Part shown: positions 26,739-34,196 of the stretch, piece after piece
Layout of the letters: each line of letters begins with the position of its first letter
Position numbering within the stretch: position 1 is the stretch's first letter
DNA from: Saprospiraceae bacterium
Lineage (GTDB): Bacteria > Bacteroidota > Bacteroidia > Chitinophagales > Saprospiraceae
Length of the DNA: 64,000 nt
Direction: 5' to 3'
Assembly (NCBI GenBank): GCA_016715405.1
Contig: JADKAE010000010.1
Coordinates: forward strand, 189,001-253,000
Notes under the pieces: generated by a model
Told to the model about the DNA's origin: nothing
Databases searched by the model: none
Seen by the model: the letters and a program-made list of their open reading frames with translations, nothing else
Position numbers and translations under genes: made by a program

Positions 26739-28004
26739 TTACCCCACTATGACTTCCCACAGGTCATCGGGTTGTAAATAACGGTTGGCTAATTCCTGCA
26801 ATTGTTGTGCGGAGATGGTCTCTACCGTAGCCACCAATTCTTCAAAAAAGTGAAAAGGCGCGTCTTCTGCTACCATGGTGCGCACCACTTCCCCTACATT
26901 AAAAGGGCCGTCGAGCATAGTGAGCAGGCTGCCCATCAGGTAACTGCGCACCATGTCCATTTCTTCTGCATCGGCCGGTTGGGTTCGTAGCAGCTCGATT
27001 TCTTTGTAGATCTGTTGTACGGTATCTTTTACAAATTCATTGCCCACTTCGGTGCCGATATAGAAGCAGCCGTCGTAGCGCATGGTGTCGAGCGTGGAGT
27101 AGATATTGTAGGTGTAGCCTTTTTCTTCGCGGATATTGGCCATGAGGCGAGAACCGAAATAGCCGCCCAGCATGGTACTCAGTACAAACATACCGCAATA
27201 ATCGGGATGGCGCCGGTCAAATAAACGCCGCCCTATACGGATAGCCGATTGTACCCCGCTGGGCTTGGTCAGCCATTGCTTTTCGGGGTAGGTATGGATG
27301 GGTGGGGGCAAATAAGACGCTACTTTACCTTTGCGATTCCAGGCGCCGATAGTCCTATTTAGCAGGGCTATAATTTCAGGGGTTATTTTTCCGCTGATAA
27401 AAATTTCGCAATTGTCGCAGGTATACAGGGTGTTGAAATGATGTACCAGGTCATCGCGATGCAGCTGCGCATAAGTCTCCGGCCAGCTATTATAACCATA
27501 GGGGTGGGAGGGCCCAAAAATGAGTTCGGTAATTTGCCGGTAGGCTACGACATCGGGTTTGGACAAGTCCTCCGCCAGTAATTTTAGGTTGCGCTGGATG
27601 AATGCGTCAAGTTCTTCTGCCGGAAAAGCGGGAGTTTCCAGCATGGCTACCAGCGGGGGCAGCACTTTGTCTAGCTGGTGGCTGAGGGCATACAGCACGA
27701 GGTTGGCCGAATCCATGTTAAACGGCGTGCTCAGGGAACTGCCGTAGTAATCGAGTATCTCGGCGATTTCGGCTGCGCTGTAGGGTCCGGCGCCTTCGCG
27801 TAGCAAGCCCAGCGTGGTTCTGGATACAAGTGGTTTGTGTTCTTGAGGCCTTCCGGCATGAAAAACAATTTCCAAACGCACCACATCCTGGGTGCCCATG
27901 CTGGTTGTATATACCGTCACGCCATTATCAAGGGTATGGATCACCGGCCTTGGAAGGCGCAGGTCTGTTACGGCATGGATAGGCGGAGCTTGTTTTCTGT
28001 TCAT
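26739..28004 (-). CDS. M16-family protein lacking the HxxEH zinc motif (probably non-catalytic)
   Basis: About 421 residues from ATG 28004 (MNRKQAPPIH). It has the M16 fold pattern: DNGVTVYT, AGRPQEHK, SHPYGYNSWPETYAQLHRDDLVHHFNTLYTCDN and the C-domain GSRLMANIREEKGYTYNIYS, the Arg/Tyr substrate motif. At the position of the HxxEH zinc helix it reads SRTTLGLLREGAG, with no His or Glu pair. M16B enzymes often pair a zinc subunit with a motif-less subunit; this looks like the latter. No zinc partner is encoded nearby. Transcribed divergently from dnaN. Confidence 0.85.
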   Translation of the reverse strand: MNRKQAPPIHAVTDLRLPRPVIHTLDNGVTVYTTSMGTQDVVRLEIVFHAGRPQEHKPLVSRTTLGLLREGAGPYSAAEIAEILDYYGSSLSTPFNMDSANLVLYALSHQLDKVLPPLVAMLETPAFPAEELDAFIQRNLKLLAEDLSKPDVVAYRQITELIFGPSHPYGYNSWPETYAQLHRDDLVHHFNTLYTCDNCEIFISGKITPEIIALLNRTIGAWNRKGKVASYLPPPIHTYPEKQWLTKPSGVQSAIRIGRRLFDRRHPDYCGMFVLSTMLGGYFGSRLMANIREEKGYTYNIYSTLDTMRYDGCFYIGTEVGNEFVKDTVQQIYKEIELLRTQPADAEEMDMVRSYLMGSLLTMLDGPFNVGEVVRTMVAEDAPFHFFEELVATVETISAQQLQELANRYLQPDDLWEVIVG

Positions 28005-28063
28005 TAAAATGGGTTTTCCACAAGATGTGAAATAATAAGCGTGCAAAAATGTAACGCAAAATG

Positions 28064-28071
28064 TACTTTTG
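28064..28071 (+). promoter_or_regulatory. Putative -7 box TACTTTTG for dnaN
   Basis: Exact TAnnTTTG match 45 bases before the dnaN ATG in the divergent gap with the M16 gene. Confidence 0.5.
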
Positions 28072-28116
28072 TAGCATAAAAACATATTTTCCTACCCTAT
28101 AAAAGAACAAATAGCT

Positions 28117-29232
28117 ATGAAATTCAGCGTTTCTTCTTCCGAGCTGCTCAAGCAGTTGCAATTAGCAGTGGGCGCCATCGGCAATAACCCCGTCCTGCCC
28201 ATTATGGAAGATTTTTTATTTGCTATTAGCAACAACCGGCTTACGATTACCGCGTCCGACCTTGAAACGTCGATAGTTACGGAAATGGAGGTGATGGCCG
28301 ATAGCGACGGCGCAGTGGCTGTGCCGGCCAAAATTTTGCTCGAAACGCTCAAAGCGCTGCCCCAGCAACCGATTACGTTTGTGGTGAATGAGGAGAATTT
28401 CGGTATCGAGATTACCTCGGCGTATGGCAAGTATAAGCTTGCAGGCGAAAACGGCCAGGATTTTCCGCATATCCCCGAACCCGATAATGTGGATGCAGTG
28501 AGCCTGCCTTCGGGATTACTCAGCCAGGGCATCAACAAAACGCTGTTTGCCACGAGTTCCGATGAACTTCGCCCGGCCATGACTGGCGTGTATTTCCAGA
28601 TCGACTTTTCTAAGATCATCCTGGTGGCTACCGATGCGCATAAGTTGGTGAAATACACGTTCTCTGATATCGCCAGCGAAGTCTCTACCACATTTATCGT
28701 ACCCAAAAAGGCGCTCAACCTGCTCAAAGGCGCGCTGCCCTCAGGCGAAGAAGTGAAGATGTCTTTCAATAAAGCCAATGCTTTCTTTTCTTTTGGCAAT
28801 ACGAAGTTGGTGTGCCGACTGATAGATTCGAGATATCCCGACTACAACGCGGTTATCCCGGTAGACAATGCCAATGTGATGACCGTGTCGCGCACCGATT
28901 TTCAGAATTCATTGAAGCGTATAGCTATTTATGCCAATAAAACGACCAACCAGGTTAGCCTGAATATCAGCGAAGGAAGCCTGACGATTTCGGCGCAGGA
29001 CCTCGACTTCTCCAACGAGGCTACCGAGCAAATGCCCTGTGTGTATGGCGGAAAAGCAGTAACGATCGGCTTTAATGCCAAATTCCTCATAGAAATGCTG
29101 AGTGTATTGGAAACAGACGAGGTAAAACTCGAGTTGTCGGGCCCCACCCGCGCCGGTATCCTGCTACCCGTAGAAGAGACGCCGGGCCAGGAGATTCTTA
29201 TGTTGGTGATGCCGGTTATGCTGGGAAGCTGA
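28117..29232 (+). CDS. dnaN: DNA polymerase III beta subunit (sliding clamp)
   Basis: A 371-residue clamp of standard length. It starts MKFSVSSSELLKQLQLAVGAI and has three similar domains; SDELRPAMTGVYFQ, LVATDAHKLVKY, IVPKKALNLLKG, RLIDSRYPDYNAVIP and the C-terminal MLVMPVML(GS) that lines the partner-binding pocket. It encircles DNA and holds the polymerase and other enzymes on it. It is not next to dnaA here. It is followed by an 8-nt mirrored array. Confidence 0.97.
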   Translation: MKFSVSSSELLKQLQLAVGAIGNNPVLPIMEDFLFAISNNRLTITASDLETSIVTEMEVMADSDGAVAVPAKILLETLKALPQQPITFVVNEENFGIEITSAYGKYKLAGENGQDFPHIPEPDNVDAVSLPSGLLSQGINKTLFATSSDELRPAMTGVYFQIDFSKIILVATDAHKLVKYTFSDIASEVSTTFIVPKKALNLLKGALPSGEEVKMSFNKANAFFSFGNTKLVCRLIDSRYPDYNAVIPVDNANVMTVSRTDFQNSLKRIAIYANKTTNQVSLNISEGSLTISAQDLDFSNEATEQMPCVYGGKAVTIGFNAKFLIEMLSVLETDEVKLELSGPTRAGILLPVEETPGQEILMLVMPVMLGS

Positions 29233-29236
29233 TGGA

Positions 29237-29295
29237 GGACTATTGGACTTTGAGACTATTAGCGCTTACCGTCCAATAGTCTAATAGTCTATTAC
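29237..29295. repeat. Mirrored tandem array, 8-nt period
   Basis: Left arm octamers from 29238: gactattg, gactttga, gactatta. Right arm octamers from 29272: tccaatag, tctaatag, tctattac. The right arm is close to the reverse complement of the left. It lies just after dnaN (stop 29232) and before a lipoprotein gene and could act as a terminator or processing hairpin. Confidence 0.75.
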
Positions 29296-29315
29296 AGAGT
29301 TGATCTACAATTCTT

Positions 29316-29765
29316 ATGGTAAGAATAAACACGATACTTTTATTGGTTCTACTGTTGGCGGCTTGTCGCAATGAGCAACCTCCACAAGAGCTGCAGGCTG
29401 AAAAGCCCCTCAACCCCGAAGAAGTGGTGCGGCAATTTCAGGGCTACTACGATAATAACAAGTTTGAAGAAGCCAAGGCCCTTAGCACGCCCCGCCACCA
29501 GGCTATCCTGGCAGGTATGGCCGAGTTGATCGCTTCCGAACCCCAGGATTCTACGCTCCTCCACACGGAATTCCTCCAACTGTCCTGCCGGGAAGTGAGC
29601 GACACCGCTTACTGCTTGTGCTTACTCAAAGACGAATTCGAAGAATACGAGACGGAATTTGTATTGATAAAAATGGGTGGCAAATGGCTGATCGACGCGC
29701 CCGATGAAGAACCGATAGAAGAAGAATGGATGGAAGAACTGCCCGATTCTCTCCTTGAACAATAG
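29316..29765 (+). CDS. Small lipoprotein, DUF4878-like
   Basis: A 149-residue protein with lipobox LLAAC (Cys17). The domain has EVVRQFQGYYDNNKFEEAKALSTPRHQ at its start and FVLIKMGGKWLID near the end, the pattern of the NTF2-like DUF4878 fold (helices, then curved sheet ending in a 'xxGKWxID' strand). It ends in an acidic tail. Function is unknown. Four bases separate it from nadD, so the two are probably co-transcribed. Confidence 0.72.
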   Translation: MVRINTILLLVLLLAACRNEQPPQELQAEKPLNPEEVVRQFQGYYDNNKFEEAKALSTPRHQAILAGMAELIASEPQDSTLLHTEFLQLSCREVSDTAYCLCLLKDEFEEYETEFVLIKMGGKWLIDAPDEEPIEEEWMEELPDSLLEQ

Positions 29766-29769
29766 CGCT

Positions 29770-30360
29770 ATGAGCGGAAAAGTCGGCCTGTTTTTCGGCT
29801 CTTACAACCCGGTACATGTGGGGCATATGATTATTGCCAATTACATGGCCACGCAAACCGATCTGTCGGAGGTGTGGCTTGTGGTGTCGCCCCATAACCC
29901 GCTCAAACCCAAGCAAACCCTGGCGCGCGACCACGACCGCCTGCATCTGGTAAGGCTTGCTATCGGAGATAATCCCTTACTTCGCGTTTCGGATATCGAA
30001 TTTCACCTGCCTAAACCCTCCTATACGGTAGATACATTGACCTATCTGCACGAAAAACACCCCACCAGGCAATTTGTACTGATTATGGGCGGCGACAACC
30101 TGGCCACGCTGCACAAGTGGAAAAACTACGAAGTGCTGCTGCGCGATTACGAAATTTATGTGTACGAACGGGCAGGGGTAGAGACGGGGCCGCTGGTCAA
30201 CCATGCCAACGTCAAGGTATTCGATGTCCCAGTCATGTATATTTCAGCAAGTTATATCCGCGAATGCCTGCTCAAAGGTAAATCGGTGCAGTATTTGGTG
30301 CCGGATGCGGTTTTTCAGTATCTGCAGCATACCAATCTATATCGTAAATCATCGTCGTAG
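29770..30360 (+). CDS. nadD: Nicotinate-nucleotide adenylyltransferase
   Basis: About 196 residues from ATG 29770 (MSGKVGLFFGSYNP), preferred over ATG 29755 inside the previous gene. The nucleotidyltransferase motif GSYNPVHVGHM (HxGH), the VVSPHNPLK loop, the MGGDNLATLHKWKNYE segment and the ISASYIRECLLKGKS motif (ISSTxIR type) are all present. It transfers AMP from ATP to nicotinate mononucleotide in NAD synthesis. The TAG stop lies in the left end of a 28-nt palindrome. Confidence 0.95.
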   Translation: MSGKVGLFFGSYNPVHVGHMIIANYMATQTDLSEVWLVVSPHNPLKPKQTLARDHDRLHLVRLAIGDNPLLRVSDIEFHLPKPSYTVDTLTYLHEKHPTRQFVLIMGGDNLATLHKWKNYEVLLRDYEIYVYERAGVETGPLVNHANVKVFDVPVMYISASYIRECLLKGKSVQYLVPDAVFQYLQHTNLYRKSSS

Positions 30361-30384
30361 AGCCACAAAATTTTGCGGCTCTAC
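30357..30384. terminator. 28-nt palindrome (one mismatch) containing the nadD stop codon
   Basis: Ends gtagagcc / ggctctac around caaaattttg, with one mismatched pair (a opposite c). The nadD stop TAG is bases 2-4. Nearly the same sequence as the palindrome at 37666-37693. It lies between the convergent nadD and sdaA genes. Confidence 0.75.
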
Positions 30385-30388
30385 CCGG

Positions 30389-31813
30389 TCAACATTCCGG
30401 CACAATAATCGGAATATGCACCGCCAGCCCGCCCTGTGAGGTTTCCTTGTATTTGGTGTGCATATCCTGGGCGGTTTCCCACATTGTTTTGATCACGGCA
30501 TCGAGGGTGACGCGGGCTTTTTGTGGGTCGCTTTCGAGGGCGATATTGGCGGCAGTGATAGCCTTCACGGCGCCCATTGAATTGCGTTCGATGCATGGCA
30601 CTTGTACGAGTCCGCCGATGGGGTCGCAGGTGAGGCCCAGATGGTGTTCCATAGCTATTTCGGCGGCCATCAGGGCCTGGCCTACGCTGCCGCCGAGCCG
30701 TTCGGTGAGGGCGGCGGCGGCCATAGCGGAGGACACGCCGATTTCGGCCTGGCAGCCTCCCATGGCAGCAGAAATCGTAGATCCTTTCTTGAAAATGCTG
30801 CCGATTTCGCCGGCGATCATCAGGAATTTGACAATGTCGTCCTCCCCTTTGCATTGTCCTGAAAAGCATATATAATACATCAACACCGCCGGAATGACGC
30901 CTGCCGAGCCATTGGTAGGTGCGGTGACGATGCGCCCGAAGTTGGCATTTACTTCGTTGACGGCCATGGCAAAACAGCTTATCCATTTGCCGGTGCCCGA
31001 AAAATCGTAGTCCTTTGATTTGATACAGGCGATCCATTCGTCGGCATCGCGGTAGGTGGCTGAGCCCAGCAGGCGGCTATTGATAGAAGCGGCACGCCGA
31101 CTCACGTGCAGTCCGCCCGGTAGTTCGCCGTGCGTGTGGCAGCCCTCGTACATGCACTGCTTCATCACTTCCCAAATGCGCAGCAAATCGGTTTTTACCT
31201 GAGCCGGATTGCGCCAGATTTTTTCGTTTTCGAGAACGATTTCCCAGAGCGTAGCGCCTTCCGTCAGGCAGTGCTGCGACAATTCGGCAGCCGAATTGAC
31301 GGGGAAGGGAAGCTTTACGCCGTCGGATTGGCCTGTTTCGCCCTCTTTTACCACAAACCCTCCACCGATAGAGTAAAAGGTGGCTTCGTGAATAAGTATG
31401 TTGTCGGCGCTGTAAGCCTGAAAGACGAGCCCATTGGCATGAAAAGGCAGGCATTCTGAAAAGTGAAAAAAGATAGAATTGGCGGGGTCGAAAGATACGG
31501 GCCGCCGGCCACCCAAAAAGAGTTGTTTGTCCAGAGCGACTTCATGCGGCAGGCTTTGCACCCTTTGGGTGGGGATGGTTTCGGGGTCTTCGCCGGCCAA
31601 TCCCAGCAAAACGGCTATATCGGTGCCGTGGCCCCTGCCGGTGAGTGCCAGCGAGCCGTAAAGGTGTACGCTCACGTGGGCGGTGTGGTCAAAATGAGCA
31701 AGGGTTTCCAGTTCTTTTACAAAACGCTGGGCGGCGCGCCAGGGCCCCAATGTATGCGAGCTGGACGGCCCCACGCCGATTTTGAGCATATCGAATACGC
31801 TGATGGGCTCCAT
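30389..31813 (-). CDS. sdaA: L-serine ammonia-lyase, iron-sulfur type
   Basis: A 474-residue single-chain enzyme that turns L-serine into pyruvate and ammonia. The N-terminal beta domain starts SVFDMLKIGVGPSSSHTLGPWRAA; the C-terminal alpha domain has APTNGSAGVIPAVLMYY, the 4Fe-4S cysteines expected in CFSGQCKG, the LTCDPIGGLVQVPCIERN stretch, and a final Cys near the end (IVPEC), which in this family ligates the cluster's free iron. Length and motifs are normal. An 8-nt tandem array lies directly upstream of its start. Confidence 0.95.
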   Translation of the reverse strand: MEPISVFDMLKIGVGPSSSHTLGPWRAAQRFVKELETLAHFDHTAHVSVHLYGSLALTGRGHGTDIAVLLGLAGEDPETIPTQRVQSLPHEVALDKQLFLGGRRPVSFDPANSIFFHFSECLPFHANGLVFQAYSADNILIHEATFYSIGGGFVVKEGETGQSDGVKLPFPVNSAAELSQHCLTEGATLWEIVLENEKIWRNPAQVKTDLLRIWEVMKQCMYEGCHTHGELPGGLHVSRRAASINSRLLGSATYRDADEWIACIKSKDYDFSGTGKWISCFAMAVNEVNANFGRIVTAPTNGSAGVIPAVLMYYICFSGQCKGEDDIVKFLMIAGEIGSIFKKGSTISAAMGGCQAEIGVSSAMAAAALTERLGGSVGQALMAAEIAMEHHLGLTCDPIGGLVQVPCIERNSMGAVKAITAANIALESDPQKARVTLDAVIKTMWETAQDMHTKYKETSQGGLAVHIPIIVPEC

Positions 31814-31819
31814 ATTTTA

Positions 31820-31851
31820 GACTTTAGGACTTTAGGACTTTGCGACTTTGC
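31820..31851. repeat. Four tandem octamers (gactttRg/gc), single arm
   Basis: Units gactttag, gactttag, gactttgc, gactttgc follow exactly from 31820, 7 bases upstream of the sdaA start. No inverted counterpart array is present, but a strong separate hairpin follows at 31861. Confidence 0.7.
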
Positions 31852-31860
31852 GATCCGGGC

Positions 31861-31893
31861 ACGGTTACTAAACCTCCGAGGTTTAGTAACCGT
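31861..31893 (-). terminator. Perfect 15-bp hairpin after the isomerase-like gene
   Basis: acggttactaaacct-ccg-aggtttagtaaccgt, a perfect inverted repeat with a 3-base loop, 12 bases downstream of the minus-strand stop at 31905. No T-run follows, so factor-independent termination is uncertain; it could instead protect the 3' end of the mRNA. Confidence 0.6.
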
Positions 31894-31904
31894 AACAAGG
31901 AATC

Positions 31905-32789
31905 CTAAATATCGCAAATTTCGATAGCTTGGCGCAATGCGCCAATTTTGTCGTTACGGGTTGGGATAAATTCCTGTGCCACGTAACCTTTGAATCCAGT
32001 ATCGGCAATAGCGCGCATAATAGCGGGGTAATTGAGTTCTTGGGATTCGTCAATTTCGTGGCGACCCGGCACGCCGGCCGTGTGGTAATGCGAGAAATAG
32101 GGATGAAAATCGCGGATTGTGCGAATAATATCGCCCTCGTTGATCTGCATGTGGTAAATATCGTAGAGCAGCTTGAAGCGCTCCGAGCCAACTCGGTTGA
32201 CCAGTTCGATACCCCAGGCGCTTTTATCGCACATATAATCCTTGTGGTCCACCTTGCTGTTAAACAGCTCCATCACCACCGTTACCCCGTATTTTTCAGC
32301 CAGTGGCATGAGCTTTTTGAGGCCAATTGTGCAGTTTTTCATGCCTGTTTCGTCGTCCATGCCTTTGCGGTTGCCGCTAAAGCAGATGATCTGGCTATAG
32401 CCGTTTTTTGCGACAAGCGGGATAATCTCGCCGTAATTATTGAGTAGCGTGTCGTGGTATTGCGGGTCATTCCAGCCCTCCGTGAGGCTGATCTCGGCGC
32501 CGTTGCACATCGAAGAATAGAGCCCGTATTTTTGCAAGATATGCCATTCTTTGGGTCCGATGAGGTCGATGGCGGGGATACCCAAGTCTTTTACGTCCTG
32601 GCAAAATTGCTCAAGGGGAATATCGTTGTAGCACCAGCGGCATACGGAGTGATTGATACGGCCTTTCCACATAGCGGGTAAAGTTGGAGAAGAGGATTGA
32701 GCTATTAGCCCGGGACTATTTATGGCCAGCGCGGTAGCGCCGAGTGCCAGCGTTTTGAGGGCATGCCTTCTGTTGGTTGGTGTTGCCAT
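31905..32789 (-). CDS. Hydroxypyruvate isomerase-like / sugar-phosphate isomerase TIM-barrel protein, Tat signal
   Basis: A 294-residue AP-endonuclease-2-like TIM barrel. The N-terminus has a twin-arginine signal (NRRHALKTLALGATALA ... GLIAQ), so it is periplasmic. Motifs fit the hydroxypyruvate isomerase family: RINHSVCRWCYNDIPLEQF, GLYSSMCNGAE, VVMELFNSKVDHKDYMCD, LLYDIYHMQINEGDI, YFSHYHTAGVPGRHEID and GYVAQEFIPTRN, with Glu, Asp, His and Glu metal ligands visible. Exported members are common in Bacteroidota beside sugar oxidoreductases, but none is adjacent here (two Gfo/Idh genes lie at 54-57 kb). Substrate unproven. Confidence 0.88.
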   Translation of the reverse strand: MATPTNRRHALKTLALGATALAINSPGLIAQSSSPTLPAMWKGRINHSVCRWCYNDIPLEQFCQDVKDLGIPAIDLIGPKEWHILQKYGLYSSMCNGAEISLTEGWNDPQYHDTLLNNYGEIIPLVAKNGYSQIICFSGNRKGMDDETGMKNCTIGLKKLMPLAEKYGVTVVMELFNSKVDHKDYMCDKSAWGIELVNRVGSERFKLLYDIYHMQINEGDIIRTIRDFHPYFSHYHTAGVPGRHEIDESQELNYPAIMRAIADTGFKGYVAQEFIPTRNDKIGALRQAIEICDI

Positions 32790-32823
32790 TGCGGTAGTTT
32801 TTGGGGTAAAATAAGAAAAAAAT

Positions 32824-32858
32824 GGGGTTATGTAAATTGAAATGATTTACATAACCCC
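32824..32858 (-). terminator. Rho-independent terminator of the Lys-rich protein gene
   Basis: Perfect 14-bp stem ggggttatgtaaat / atttacataacccc with a 7-base loop. On the minus strand it is followed by a T-rich run (complement of 32811-32822). It lies ~37 bases after the minus-strand stop at 32896. Confidence 0.85.
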
Positions 32859-32895
32859 CTGGTTATTGTTTTCCTGGTATGTTCAATTTTCCCTA

Positions 32896-33336
32896 TTACT
32901 GCTCGTTGCTATTATCTTCTGTGGAAGGCTTTTGTTTCTTGGCCGACTTCTTTTTAGATTTTTCAACTTCTTTCGTGGCCTTCTTCTCCACTTTCACCTC
33001 TTGCTTGTTCATCTTATTCTCTGACTTGGCTCCTTTTTTCTGGTGGGCTTCTTCTGCGCGGTTTTTACCGTGCTCTTTGCCCTTCATATCGCCTTTGTGT
33101 TTGCCGTAAGCTTTGCCTTTATTCGACCTTTGCTTAGCGTTAGCAGATTTTTCCTTGCCGGGTGCTTTATCTACTTCCTTGCCCGATTTATCCTTCATGG
33201 GCTTGTCCACTTTCATTTTTGCCTTTGTATCGGTAGTTTCCTTTTTTTCTTTTGCAGGCGCTGTGTCTTGTTGGGCAGAAGCCAGACCGGTAAACAAGAT
33301 AGCAACGACTAAAGTCAGCACAAATTTCAGTTTCAT
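32896..33336 (-). CDS. Secreted, extremely Lys-rich protein
   Basis: About 146 residues from ATG 33336 (MKLKFVLTLVVAILFTGLASAQ, a clear signal peptide). The mature ~125 residues are almost all Lys, Glu, Ala, Asp, Ser, Thr and Gly with repeats of KxxK/KKxxK type (KAYGKHKGDMKGKEHGK; KKATKEVEKSKKKSAKKQK), no Cys and no aromatic core, so it is expected to be disordered and strongly basic. It resembles histone H1-like tails in composition only. A role in binding polyanions (DNA, polysaccharide, membrane) outside the cytoplasm is possible but unproven. It has its own strong terminator. Confidence 0.72.
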   Translation of the reverse strand: MKLKFVLTLVVAILFTGLASAQQDTAPAKEKKETTDTKAKMKVDKPMKDKSGKEVDKAPGKEKSANAKQRSNKGKAYGKHKGDMKGKEHGKNRAEEAHQKKGAKSENKMNKQEVKVEKKATKEVEKSKKKSAKKQKPSTEDNSNEQ

Positions 33337-33433
33337 CTCAATTCGTTTTAGTTGATGGAAAAGATTGCTATTATGACGGGGCATACATAGCGAAGTAACA
33401 AGAACAAATATAAAAAAAATGTTAATAAACGCA

Positions 33434-33460
33434 AGGCGATACCCTGGTAGAGTACCGCCT
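33434..33460 (-). terminator. Weak hairpin after the CBS gene
   Basis: aggcgatac ... gtaccgcct with one mismatch and a 9-base loop, downstream of the minus-strand CBS gene. T-rich sequence follows further on. Tentative. Confidence 0.3.
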
Positions 33461-33503
33461 CACGGTTTTGCAGCAACGGCTGCAGTATTGGGACTATGCG
33501 TAA

Positions 33504-33962
33504 TTATTTGACCGGGTTAGCCAGGATTTGATCGGGCGAAATAGGTTCTTCGGCCAATGCTTTTATAATATCAAAAGTAGTGATAATGCCCACCAGCTCA
33601 TCCTGTGCGTCAACGACGGGAATAGCGTGGAACCGGTTCACCTTAAAGATCTCCAGGGCCACATTGATGCGGTCGTCGGGAGAGAGTTTGGCCAGCCCCG
33701 AAGTCATGATATCTTCGGCGGTATAAGCGCGCAGGCGAGCTTCGTTCACCAGCCGGTCTTCTTCGTTTCGCGAGAAACCCCTCACGAAATACAAAAAGTC
33801 GGTTTTACTGATCAGCCCTACCATCTCCTTATAGCGTACTACCGGAATATGGTGGATATTGTGCGCGTTAAATATCTCCTGTACCGTGGTGAGTTTGTCT
33901 TGAGGAGCCACGGTAAGCAAATGGGTAGACATAAGTGTTTTAATAGGCGCTAGGACGTTCAT
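33504..33962 (-). CDS. Two-CBS-domain protein
   Basis: A 152-residue protein made of two CBS domains: the first has IKTLMSTHLLTVAPQDKLTTVQEIFNAHNIHHIPVV, the second EDIMTSGLAKLSPDDRIN ... RFHAIPVVDAQDELVGIITTFDIIKAL. A CBS pair binds adenine nucleotides and often acts as a sensor. As a stand-alone protein its partner is unknown. Family call is secure. Confidence 0.92.
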   Translation of the reverse strand: MNVLAPIKTLMSTHLLTVAPQDKLTTVQEIFNAHNIHHIPVVRYKEMVGLISKTDFLYFVRGFSRNEEDRLVNEARLRAYTAEDIMTSGLAKLSPDDRINVALEIFKVNRFHAIPVVDAQDELVGIITTFDIIKALAEEPISPDQILANPVK

Positions 33963-34141
33963 ATTTAGCTATTTTTAGTGCAACCATTAATCTGAGAATT
34001 CTATGGGCAAGATAGGCAGTAGCGTTACAATTGCTAATGACTAATCTCAATAGGCAGACTGATTTTCATTAATTCAACAATACACCTCAATTAAAACGCA
34101 ACCTATGAAAAATATAGTGTCGACAGATCAAAAATGAGCTG

Positions 34142-34149
34142 TATTTTTG
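34142..34149 (+). promoter_or_regulatory. Putative -7 box TATTTTTG for the symporter
   Basis: Exact TAnnTTTG match 48 bases before the symporter ATG. Confidence 0.5.
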
Positions 34150-34196
34150 GAAATTCGTATAAAAAAAATTCATCATAGCCCAAAGTGCGCCCACAC

